Assembly (NCBI GenBank): GCA_000023185.1
Contig: CP001622.1
Location: 3,777,501-3,841,500, forward strand
Length of the DNA stretch: 64,000 nucleotides
DNA from: Rhizobium leguminosarum bv. trifolii WSM1325
Lineage (GTDB): Bacteria; Pseudomonadota; Alphaproteobacteria; Rhizobiales; Rhizobiaceae
Reading direction: 5' to 3'
Position numbers and translations under genes: made by a program. This document shows positions 52,644 through 60,133 of the stretch, one piece after another (position 1 is the stretch's first letter; each line of letters opens with the position of its first letter). The notes beneath the pieces were generated by a model. The model saw only the letters and a list, made by a program, of their open reading frames with translations, searched no databases and was not told where the DNA came from.

Positions 52644-53393
52644 TCAGGCCTTCGCTTTGTCGGGACGCCCGTGCAGCGGCTCGGCCCGGTGCCAGTTTTC
52701 CAGAATGCGGCCATCGGTGTGTTTCTGCCGCGCCCAGCGGATGCCGTTCGAGATCACCTTATGCACGGTCTTGTCGTGATAGATCGGGTAGGTCTCGTGG
52801 CCGGGGCTGAAGAAGAAGATGCGCCCACGCCCGCGCTGGAAGGTGCAGCCGCTGCGGAACACCTCGCCGCCGGAATACCAGGAGATGAACACCAGCTCGT
52901 CCGGCTGCGGAATGTCGAAGGGTTCGCCGTACATTTCCGAGGCATTGACCTCGAAATAGGGCGGCAGCCCCTCGGCGATAGGATGCGAGGGATTGACCAC
53001 CCAGACGCGCTCCAGGTCGCCATCAGGCGTCTCGCGCCAGGAAAGGTTGGCATTGGTCCCCATCAGCCGGCGGAAGAGCTTGGAATGATGGCCGGAATGC
53101 AGGACCAGCAGGCCCATGCCCTTCAGCACGCGCTGCTGCACGCGGTCGATCAGCCCGTCGCTGACCTCCTCATGCGCCATATGCCCCCACCAGAGCAGCA
53201 CGTCGGTATCATTGAGCACGGAATCCGGCAGCCCTTCATCCGGATCGTCTAGCGTACCGCGGCGGACCTCGAAATCGGGGTGGGCGATACCGGCAGCGAT
53301 CGCTCCGTCGATACGATCAGGATAGATATCCTGAACTTCCTTGTGGACCTGCTCGTGGCGCCCTTCGTTCCAGATCGTGACCTTGATTGTCAT
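52644..53393 (-). CDS. ThuA-like sugar-utilisation protein
   Basis: A 249-residue protein of the ThuA family, which has a glutamine-amidotransferase-like fold. Typical stretches are WNEGRHEQVHKEV near the start, VLLWWGHMAHEEV (~65-77), LGLLVLHSGHHSKLFRRLMG-type text at ~93-112, and FFFSPGHETYPIYHDKTVHKVISN. In S. meliloti thuA and thuB are needed to degrade trehalose and related disaccharides taken up by ThuEFGK, through 3-keto sugars. Here it follows an ABC operon in the order E-F-G-K-A. Its substrate may be a different glycoside. Confidence 0.87.
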   Translation of the reverse strand: MTIKVTIWNEGRHEQVHKEVQDIYPDRIDGAIAAGIAHPDFEVRRGTLDDPDEGLPDSVLNDTDVLLWWGHMAHEEVSDGLIDRVQQRVLKGMGLLVLHSGHHSKLFRRLMGTNANLSWRETPDGDLERVWVVNPSHPIAEGLPPYFEVNASEMYGEPFDIPQPDELVFISWYSGGEVFRSGCTFQRGRGRIFFFSPGHETYPIYHDKTVHKVISNGIRWARQKHTDGRILENWHRAEPLHGRPDKAKA

Positions 53394-53411
53394 GTCATTC
53401 CTCGATGTGTT

Positions 53412-54494
53412 TCAAGCGGTTGCCGAACGGATTACCCGGCCGGCGGAATCAAACAGATGGCAACCGGCGCGCTCGGCAGTCAGCGACACACGATCGCCCG
53501 GCCGCACCGCGATATCGCCTTCGGCGCGTACGACAATCGGCTGCTGCTGCGAACCGACTGTCAGATAGGTCTCCACGCCCAAACGCTCGACGATGACGAC
53601 CTCGGCCGAAAAATCACCCTGCCCTTGGGGTGCGAGCTTCAGATGTTCCGGCCGAATGCCGAGCTTCGCCTCGCCCTGCTGCACGGCGCCATTGCCGTCT
53701 GAAAGGTCGATGGAAAGGCCGAGCGGGCTTTCCAGATGCACCTTGCCGCCATCCCGGCGCGTCGCCGTCATCGGCAGCACGTTCATCTTTGGCGAGCCGA
53801 TGAAGGTTGCGACAAATTCGTTGTCCGGCTGATGGTAGAGATCCATCGGCGCGCCCTGTTGAGCGACGACGCCCTTGTTCAGCACGACGATGCGGTCCGC
53901 CATCGTCATCGCCTCCACCTGGTCGTGCGTGACGTAGACGACCGTCGCCTTCAGCTCGCGGTGCAGGCGTTGCAGCTCGGCGCGCATCTGCACGCGCAGC
54001 GCCGAATCGAGGTTCGACAGCGGTTCGTCGAACAGGATCAGCGCCGGTTTCTTGATGATGGCGCGGCCGATCGCCACGCGCTGGCGCTGGCCGCCGGAAA
54101 GGGCGGCCGGGCGGCGGTCGAGGTAGTCGGTGAGCTGCAGGATTTCGGCGACACCTTCCACCTGCCGGCGGATTTCCGCCTCCGGCACCTTCTTCAGGCT
54201 GAGCGAGAAGCCAATGTTTTCGGCAACGCTCATATGCGGATAGAGCGCATAGGACTGGAACACCATGGCAATGCCGCGCTTGTCGGGCGGCACGTCGTTG
54301 ATGCGTTTGCCGTTGAGGATAAGGTCGCCGTCATCGATGCCTTCGAGGCCGGCGATCATCCGCAGCAGCGTGGACTTGCCGCAGCCGGAGGGGCCGACGA
54401 AAACCGCGAATTCTCCGTCTTCCACGGTAATGTCGACGCCCTTGATGACCTCGAGCGCGCCGTAGAATTTGCGAACGTTTCTGAGATTGATCAT
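53412..54494 (-). CDS. Sugar ABC transporter ATP-binding protein (ThuK/UgpC-like)
   Basis: A 360-residue CUT1 ATPase: Walker [15 protein letters not shown]-loop [12 protein letters not shown], signature [15 protein letters not shown], Walker [14 protein letters not shown]-loop [10 protein letters not shown], and a C-terminal MOP/TOBE domain (LGIRPEHLKLAPQG). It follows the second permease gene by 19 bp and precedes the ThuA-like gene by 18 bp. It closely resembles the SmoK-like ATPase at 22803-23801 and the one at 62488-63603, as expected for the family. Confidence 0.92.
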   Translation of the reverse strand: MINLRNVRKFYGALEVIKGVDITVEDGEFAVFVGPSGCGKSTLLRMIAGLEGIDDGDLILNGKRINDVPPDKRGIAMVFQSYALYPHMSVAENIGFSLSLKKVPEAEIRRQVEGVAEILQLTDYLDRRPAALSGGQRQRVAIGRAIIKKPALILFDEPLSNLDSALRVQMRAELQRLHRELKATVVYVTHDQVEAMTMADRIVVLNKGVVAQQGAPMDLYHQPDNEFVATFIGSPKMNVLPMTATRRDGGKVHLESPLGLSIDLSDGNGAVQQGEAKLGIRPEHLKLAPQGQGDFSAEVVIVERLGVETYLTVGSQQQPIVVRAEGDIAVRPGDRVSLTAERAGCHLFDSAGRVIRSATA

Positions 54495-54513
54495 CTGTTT
54501 CTCTTTCTTGATC

Positions 54514-55425
54514 TCAGCCCTTCACGCCGCCCGAAAACGTCTGGACGAGGAAGCGCCGCGCAAAACCGAAGGCGACGACGGCGGGCAGCAGATAGATGAA
54601 TGCCAGCGCGGTCAGCAGGCCGTAATCGATCTCGTTGATGCGCAGGAAGGCGCGGAAGAGACCGAGCGGCAGCGTCTGCAGCTCCGGCGACGACAGGAGG
54701 ATCAGCGGCAGCAGGAAATCGCCCCAGGCCGACATGAAGGCGAAAAGCCCGGCCGCAGCCAGCCCCGGCAGCGCCAGCGGGATCAGCACCCGGCGGATGC
54801 GCTGGGTGAGTGTTGCCCCATCCATCAGCGCCGCCTCCTCGTAGTCCCTCGGCAGCCCATCGAAGAAGGTCTTCATGATCCAGAGCGCCAGCGGCAATTG
54901 CATTGTCGCAAGCACCAGGATCAGCCCAAGATACCCGTCGATGAAGCCAGTCCAGCGCATGATGTCACGCGTATAGCTGCCGAAGATCGGCCTGAGCACC
55001 GCCGCTTCCGCATTGTTCAACGTCAGCAGGAATTTATAGAGCGGCACGACCAGCGCCGTCGGCGGCAGCACCCGGATGAGCAGGATTGCGTAGAGGAAAG
55101 GCAGCTTCCACCAGGCCCGGGTGCGCGACAGCGCATAACCGCCGAGCCCCGAAAGCACCATGACGAGCAGCGTCGCGCTAGCGACCACGAAGAGCGAATT
55201 GAACAGCCACTTCGCCCCGTCTTCCTTGGTGAAGACCCTGATATAGTTGGCGAAGGTCCACTGCTCCGGCCAATGCAGGAAGAGCTGCGCATTGCCGTCG
55301 AGAGAGGCAAGCAGCACCCAGAAGAAAGGTACCGCGCAGAAGATCGAGATCAGCGACAGCGTCGCATAGGCGATGAGGTCGGACCGACCTTTGTTTGCAG
55401 TTTCGCTCGGGGAAACGACGGCCAT
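54514..55425 (-). CDS. Sugar ABC transporter permease (MalG class)
   Basis: A 303-residue inner-membrane permease with six hydrophobic segments. The N-terminal segment is LIAYATLSLISIFCAVPFFWVLLASL; the EAA loop is RDYEEAALMDGATLTQRIRRVLIPLALPG; the end is LVQTFSGGVKG, typical of MalG. It starts one base after the upstream permease stop, so the two are coupled. Substrate specificity is set by the binding protein at 56421-57713. Confidence 0.92.
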   Translation of the reverse strand: MAVVSPSETANKGRSDLIAYATLSLISIFCAVPFFWVLLASLDGNAQLFLHWPEQWTFANYIRVFTKEDGAKWLFNSLFVVASATLLVMVLSGLGGYALSRTRAWWKLPFLYAILLIRVLPPTALVVPLYKFLLTLNNAEAAVLRPIFGSYTRDIMRWTGFIDGYLGLILVLATMQLPLALWIMKTFFDGLPRDYEEAALMDGATLTQRIRRVLIPLALPGLAAAGLFAFMSAWGDFLLPLILLSSPELQTLPLGLFRAFLRINEIDYGLLTALAFIYLLPAVVAFGFARRFLVQTFSGGVKG

Positions 55426-55426
55426 G

Positions 55427-56314
55427 TCAGACCTCCACCTTCATGGCCCGGACATAGGCGATACCTAATATCAGTGAGATGACGAGCGCGACGACGGCGA
55501 CCGCAGCACCATAGCCCAGCTGGAACGCCGTGAAGGACTGGTTGTAGATATAGATGCTGACGACCTCGGTCGCCCCGCCCGGCCCGCCGCGCGTCAGCGC
55601 ATAGACGAGACCGAAGACGGCGATGGTGGAGACGGCCGAGATCAGCATATAGAGCAGGATCGTCGGCATCATCAGCGGCAGGGTGATGCGTCGGAACATC
55701 TGCGACGGTGTCGCGCCGTCCATGCGGGCCGCCTCGTAGATCTCCGCTGGAATGGTGCTGAGGCCGGCCGTTAATAGGATCATCGCCGTTGCGATGCCGC
55801 GCCAGGTGTTGACGACAATGATCATCGACAGCGGGAAGACCTGCAGCCAGTCGGCCGGCGTGATGCCGAAGAAGCTGACGATGCGGCTGAGTGTGGCATT
55901 GTCGCCGCCCGCCAGCATCGAGATCCACATGAAACCGGCGACGACTTCAGGGGCCGCGTTCGGCAACAGGATGATCGACGAGAACACCCGCCGAAAGCGG
56001 ATCGGCCGGCGCAGCGCAATTGCCGAGATCAGGCCGAGCACGAACTGGCCGATCACCGCCGAACCGATGACGAAGACGAAGGTGACGAACAGCGAATTCC
56101 AGAACTTCGCGTCGTTGAAGAGCCGCGTATAGTTCCTGAAACCGACGAAACGGGGCCGAAGGGCCGCAGCCCCGGTCAGCGCCTCATTGGTGAAGCTCAG
56201 ATAGATCGAATAGAGGGCCGGATAGATGACGAAGGCCAGAAGCAGCACCAGCGAGGGCAGCAGGATCAGCAGCCATTGCCGCTCGGCGCGCTTTTCATGA
56301 GAGTTTCGGGCCAT
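55427..56314 (-). CDS. Sugar ABC transporter permease (MalF class)
   Basis: A 295-residue inner-membrane permease. TM1 is LLILLPSLVLLLAFVIYPALYSI; the EAA loop is AEIYEAARMDGATPSQMFRRITLPLMMPT; then YALTRGGPGGATEVVSIYIY, a hallmark of this class. It pairs with the MalG-class permease encoded next. A hairpin and 106 bp separate it from the binding-protein gene. Confidence 0.92.
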   Translation of the reverse strand: MARNSHEKRAERQWLLILLPSLVLLLAFVIYPALYSIYLSFTNEALTGAAALRPRFVGFRNYTRLFNDAKFWNSLFVTFVFVIGSAVIGQFVLGLISAIALRRPIRFRRVFSSIILLPNAAPEVVAGFMWISMLAGGDNATLSRIVSFFGITPADWLQVFPLSMIIVVNTWRGIATAMILLTAGLSTIPAEIYEAARMDGATPSQMFRRITLPLMMPTILLYMLISAVSTIAVFGLVYALTRGGPGGATEVVSIYIYNQSFTAFQLGYGAAVAVVALVISLILGIAYVRAMKVEV

Positions 56315-56366
56315 GGAAGCTCACAAACCTTATCGATGGAACCGGCTTATCGAATGAAAGCGGGAA

Positions 56367-56389
56367 GACGCGGGCGTTGGCGCCGCGTC
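56367..56389 (-). other. Intra-operon hairpin after the binding-protein gene
   Basis: A 7-bp stem GACGCGG / CCGCGTC (56367-56373 and 56383-56389) between the binding-protein stop and the first permease. No strong T-run follows. The position is the same as the hairpins after smoE and araF. Confidence 0.5.
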
Positions 56390-56420
56390 CCCGTCGTGGC
56401 GGAAGAGAGGGTGCCGGAGC

Positions 56421-57713
56421 TTACTTGACCATGTCGTCGCCGAGCGTTTCCTTGACGTAGTCGACAAGGATCTTCTGGGCGCCGGCGGCATCGGTTTCCT
56501 TGCGCAGCAGCGCTTCGGTGGCCCGCGCGACCCCTTCCGAGACCGTACCGAAACCAGAGGCCTGCTTCAGGAACACGCCGTTCCCGGCCGCAGCATGGAT
56601 CGGAACCAGTTCCGTCAGCTTCTGGAACTCGGCATTGTCAGCCGCATCCTTGCTGGCGGGGATGTTGCCGATGCGGGCGGCGTAGGAAACCTGCGTCTCG
56701 ATCGAGCCGATCTCCATCAGCGCCTTGATTGCCAGTTCGGTATTGGCCGACTTGGAATTGACGGCCCACGGCGCAGCGAGATTGGCAAGCACATACTGGC
56801 CGCTGCTCTGGCCGGGAACCGTCCAGGTGCCGACCACCTTCGTCACGTCAGGGATCGGGTTCTTGCTTTCGCGACCCCAGTCGAAAATATAGCACCAGGA
56901 GCCGCAGGTAGTCGCGGCGAGCTTGCCTTCCGGGAACATCTGGTACTTCGGCACGACCCAGGGCTCGGGTCCGAGCAGCGGCTGCGTCGGCATCAGATCC
57001 TTGTCGATCAGTTCCTTGTAGACGTTGAAGACATCCTTGATGCCTTCGCCATTCAGATCGAGCTTGCCGTCGGCATCGACCAACTGCGGCGTCTTGGAAC
57101 CGACGAGCAGATGCTGGAAACCTTCGTCGAAGGCACCGCTTCCCCAGGAAACGCCGGCCGGAAAGAGTAGGCCGTAGGCGCCGGTCTTCTGCTTGATCTC
57201 GGCCGCGCGGTCGAGAAGTTCCTGCCAGGTCTTCGGCTGTTCGGTGGAGATGCCGGCTTTTTCGAGAACGTCCTTGCGGTAATAGATTTCCTGAATGCCG
57301 AGCATGAACGGCATCACATAGGTTTCACCATCCGGGCTGACGGCAAGCTCCTTGGCGACGTCATAGAGGTTGGCGTAGCCGTCCCAGGCCTTGAACTCCT
57401 TGGTAACAGGCGCGAGGTAACCGGCTTCCACCATGTCGGCGACCGCAGCCGTCGTCGGGATGGAGAACAGGTCGGGCGCGTTGCCGGCGCCGAGCTCGGT
57501 CAGGAGTTTCGTCAGGTAGTCCTTGTCGGGCGCCGGATATTCGATGACCTCGACGGTGACGCCATATTTCTTTTCGATCCGCTCGACCGTCGACTTCATC
57601 GCGTCGATGCCGGCCTGACCATGATTTGCAATTCGGATTGTTTCTGCCTGTGCCAGCGTCGAAACCGCGCTCAGCAGAATGGCGCATAGGCCGCCAAGAA
57701 CCATTTTCTTCAA
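56421..57713 (-). CDS. Sugar ABC transporter solute-binding protein
   Basis: A 430-residue periplasmic protein with signal peptide KKMVLGGLCAILLSAVSTLAQA, cleaved before ETIRIANH. The mature protein is a family-1 binding protein (APDLFSIPTTAAVADMVEAGYLAP, MPFMLGIQEIYYRKDVLEKAG, WAVNSKSANTELAIKALMEIGS). The start is TTG 57713, since GGGAGGA lies 6 bases upstream; the next in-frame ATG (57704) is 16 bases from that site and would remove the two basic residues of the signal peptide. It is the first gene of a five-gene operon ending in the ThuA-like gene. Confidence 0.9.
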   Translation of the reverse strand: MKKMVLGGLCAILLSAVSTLAQAETIRIANHGQAGIDAMKSTVERIEKKYGVTVEVIEYPAPDKDYLTKLLTELGAGNAPDLFSIPTTAAVADMVEAGYLAPVTKEFKAWDGYANLYDVAKELAVSPDGETYVMPFMLGIQEIYYRKDVLEKAGISTEQPKTWQELLDRAAEIKQKTGAYGLLFPAGVSWGSGAFDEGFQHLLVGSKTPQLVDADGKLDLNGEGIKDVFNVYKELIDKDLMPTQPLLGPEPWVVPKYQMFPEGKLAATTCGSWCYIFDWGRESKNPIPDVTKVVGTWTVPGQSSGQYVLANLAAPWAVNSKSANTELAIKALMEIGSIETQVSYAARIGNIPASKDAADNAEFQKLTELVPIHAAAGNGVFLKQASGFGTVSEGVARATEALLRKETDAAGAQKILVDYVKETLGDDMVK

Positions 57714-57914
57714 CGGAAGTCCTCCCTTTTGTAGAGACACGGCGCCCTCCAGCACCGGTCGTGAAAATGTACACGCATTCCAAATGCTGACAAGACGGTT
57801 TTGAAAAGATTCGAACAAGAGATTTAATATACTGATATTGCTTATTTATTTAGATATTGCCATCGCCATACAGTTTGTGTAATCGTGTGCACAATGTATT
57901 CAGGGAGGAATTTC
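57714..57914. promoter_or_regulatory. Divergent promoter region of the glycoside cluster
   Basis: 201 bp, AT-rich in the middle. On the plus strand TTGAAA (57801-57806) and TAATAT (57825-57830) form a candidate promoter for the oxidoreductase. On the minus strand TTGTCA and TACATT, 16 bp apart, could serve the binding protein. Palindromes TGTGCACA (57886-57893, within AATCGTGTGCACAATG) and TGTACA (57768-57773) are related and could be LacI-type operators for the regulator encoded at 58932. Confidence 0.5.
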
Positions 57915-58922
57915 ATGTCTGAGAAATTGCGCCTCGGCGTCATCGGCGCTGGCTTGAAGGCGGCGGAATATGCCGAGAGCTGGGTCAAGATGCCGGAGAT
58001 CGAATTCGCTGCTCTCGCCGACACCACGGCGGCGTCGCGCCAGCGCCTGATCGACGTCTGCCTCGCCGCCGGCGCACCAGAACCGAGGAGCTTCGAGGAT
58101 TATCGCCAGATGCTCGCGGAATGCCGGGGCGAACTCGACATCGTCTACGTCTCGACCCCGCATGCCTTCCATGCCGAGCAGGCAACTGCCGTCGCCGAGG
58201 CTGGCCTCGATCTCTTCCTGGAAAAGCCGATGGTGACGACGGTTGCTGAGGCCGAGAGGCTGATCGCCGCACAGAAAAATAGCGGCGTCACCATCGTCAC
58301 CGCCTTCCAGGGCGGCCTGTCGCCGCTGGTGCTCGACACGCGCCGGCGGGCCCTCACCGGCGAATTCGGCGAGTTGATCGCCATATCGGGCATGATCTGG
58401 GAAAGCTGGTCGTCCAATTACGACGGCCATTGGAAGCAGCAGCCTGACATCTCCGGCGGCGGCTTCATGTTCGATACCGGCGCCCATATGATGAACACCG
58501 TCTGCCTGCTCGCCAATTCGGACTTCGACAGTGTGTCCGCCTATATGAACAACCACGGCAGACAGGTCGATATCACCACGGCCGTCTGCGCCCGGCTGAA
58601 GAACGGCGCGCTGGCGACATTGACGGCCGCCGGCGAAGGACCTCCGGGCTGCGCTTCCTACATCACCTTCTTCTATTCGAAGGCGATCGTGCGCATCGAC
58701 GCCTGGGGTGGCTGGCGCGAGATCAGTATCGGGCGGATCGCCGAGCCGCGCGAGGAAGCCGAGATTCTCGGCAACCCGATGAAGAATTTCCTCGCCATTC
58801 GCGAGGGAAAGATGGAAAACTCCGGCTCCGTTGAAATGGGCCTCAGATTCGCTAGGCTATGGGATGCAATCAAGGAATCGGCAGCGGCCGACGGCGCTTC
58901 CGTCAGGATCGTCGCCCAATAG
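57915..58922 (+). CDS. Gfo/Idh/MocA-family sugar oxidoreductase (ThuB-like role)
   Basis: A 335-residue NAD(P)-dependent dehydrogenase. The Rossmann start is LGVIGAGLKAAEYAES (7-22), the EKP motif with catalytic Lys104 is LEKPMVTT, and Asp187/His191 are in FDTGAHMMN. ATG 57915 follows GGGAGG by 7 bases. Family members oxidise sugars, often at C3 of a glycoside. It is divergent from the binding-protein operon that ends in the ThuA-like gene, so it may play the part of ThuB. The LacI gene follows by 9 bp in the same operon. Confidence 0.9.
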   Translation: MSEKLRLGVIGAGLKAAEYAESWVKMPEIEFAALADTTAASRQRLIDVCLAAGAPEPRSFEDYRQMLAECRGELDIVYVSTPHAFHAEQATAVAEAGLDLFLEKPMVTTVAEAERLIAAQKNSGVTIVTAFQGGLSPLVLDTRRRALTGEFGELIAISGMIWESWSSNYDGHWKQQPDISGGGFMFDTGAHMMNTVCLLANSDFDSVSAYMNNHGRQVDITTAVCARLKNGALATLTAAGEGPPGCASYITFFYSKAIVRIDAWGGWREISIGRIAEPREEAEILGNPMKNFLAIREGKMENSGSVEMGLRFARLWDAIKESAAADGASVRIVAQ

Positions 58923-58931
58923 GCGCTGAAG

Positions 58932-59930
58932 ATGAGCGGAATGAACAGACGGCGGATCACTTCGAAGGAACTGGCGAAACTCGCCGGCGTCTCTTCCGCC
59001 ACCATTTCCCGCGCCTTCTCGCCGGATTCGCGCATCGGCAGCGCCACGCGTGACCGCATCCTCGCCGTCGCCCGTGAACATGGCTACCAGCCGAACGCGA
59101 TCGCCCGCTCGCTGAACAACCAGCGCTCGCGGCTCGTCGCCCTCGTCGTCAATGCGATCGGCAACCCTTGCGAGGCTGAGGAGCAACAGCTTCTCGTCCA
59201 CCGCCTGCAGGCCAGACAATTGCTGCCGATCATCCTCTGCTGCGCCGATCATTCCGACCGGCTGCAACTGATGCGCCTTGCATCCACCTATCAGGTCGAT
59301 CACGTCGTCGTCTTCTCCGACATGGTGTCGATGCAAGATGCGGTCGACATCTTCCACACGACGAAGCCGATCATCGTCTCCTTCGAGCCGCTCGACAACG
59401 AAAACGTCTCCAGCATCCGCATCGACGGCGCTGAGGCGGCCGACGAGATCGTCGATAAGATCGTCCGCGACGGCAAGAAGCGTTTTGCCTACCTTTCCGG
59501 CACCAATTCAAGCTGGATCGACAAGCTCCGGCGAAAATGGTTCGTCGATGCGCTAGCCAAGCGCGGACTTGCTTTCGAGGCACAGGCCTTCGGTGACTAC
59601 TCCTATGATTCCGGCTTCAAGGAAGCCGTGCTCCTGCTGCACCGGGATAAGGTCGACGCCATCATCTGCGGCAACGACGTCATGGCGATCGGCGCACGCG
59701 ATGCGGCCCGCCGGGTGCTCGGCAAGAACACCCCTGATGATATCGCCATCGTCGGCCAGGACGGCATCGCCATGGCTGCCTGGGATTGCAACGACCTGAC
59801 CACACTGAGCCTGAACCACGTCGCCTTCATCGATGCCGTCGTCGAATTGATCGAACGGCATGACGCCGAGATCGAAGGCCCGCACAGCATCACGCTCACC
59901 TGCACCGCCCGCTGGGGCTCGACCGCCTGA
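58932..59930 (+). CDS. LacI-family regulator of the glycoside cluster
   Basis: A 332-residue regulator with HTH at ~9-30 (ITSKELAKLAGVSSATISRAFS), the hinge helix IARSLNNQRSRLVALVV, and a LacI/GalR effector domain (PIIVSFEPLDNENVSSIRIDGAEAADEIVDKI in parts, AIICGNDVMAIGARDAARR). It is 9 bp after the oxidoreductase gene and upstream of the GH2 gene, so it likely controls the divergent importer, the oxidoreductase and perhaps GH2. Confidence 0.92.
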   Translation: MSGMNRRRITSKELAKLAGVSSATISRAFSPDSRIGSATRDRILAVAREHGYQPNAIARSLNNQRSRLVALVVNAIGNPCEAEEQQLLVHRLQARQLLPIILCCADHSDRLQLMRLASTYQVDHVVVFSDMVSMQDAVDIFHTTKPIIVSFEPLDNENVSSIRIDGAEAADEIVDKIVRDGKKRFAYLSGTNSSWIDKLRRKWFVDALAKRGLAFEAQAFGDYSYDSGFKEAVLLLHRDKVDAIICGNDVMAIGARDAARRVLGKNTPDDIAIVGQDGIAMAAWDCNDLTTLSLNHVAFIDAVVELIERHDAEIEGPHSITLTCTARWGSTA

Positions 59931-59986
59931 AGCATGTTGCCTGGAAGTGCACAGCGGTTGCGGGGTGACGACATGCATGAAAAAAG

Positions 59987-60030
59987 CTAAAGCGCGTCGC
60001 ATGAATCGAATTCGATGTGACGTATTTTAG
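59987..60030. repeat. AAAGCGCGTCGCAT-type palindromic repeat
   Basis: CTAAAGCGCGTCGCATGAAT at the left and CGATGTGACGTATTTTAG at the right, around the palindrome CGAATTCG. It is a known type of short palindrome between rhizobial genes. It lies 56 bases after the LacI stop and 37 bases before the leader ORF of the GH2 gene. It may act as an mRNA 3' structure or be a decayed mobile element. Confidence 0.6.
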
Positions 60031-60066
60031 CGGCTCGCTCATCCATTGCGTCCAGGAGGAATACCG

Positions 60067-60132
60067 ATGACCAGATTTTCACGCGCCGAGAGGCGCCGCA
60101 ATGTCCCTGATGTCGTAACCTGGAGAGCCTGA
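60067..60132 (+). CDS. Putative 21-codon Arg-rich leader peptide upstream of GH2
   Basis: ATG 60067 has the best ribosome site of the neighbourhood (AGGAGG, 7 bases upstream). The frame reads 21 residues starting MTRFSRAERRRN, with six Arg, and stops at TGA 60130-60132, one base before the GH2 ATG at 60134. The mRNA within it can form a GCGCC-GAGA-GGCGC stem with a GNRA loop (60083-60096). Too short to show coding bias; the strong ribosome site, the stop position and the coupling are the evidence. It may set translation of GH2 or act as an attenuator. Confidence 0.45.
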   Translation: MTRFSRAERRRNVPDVVTWRA

Positions 60133-60133
60133 A

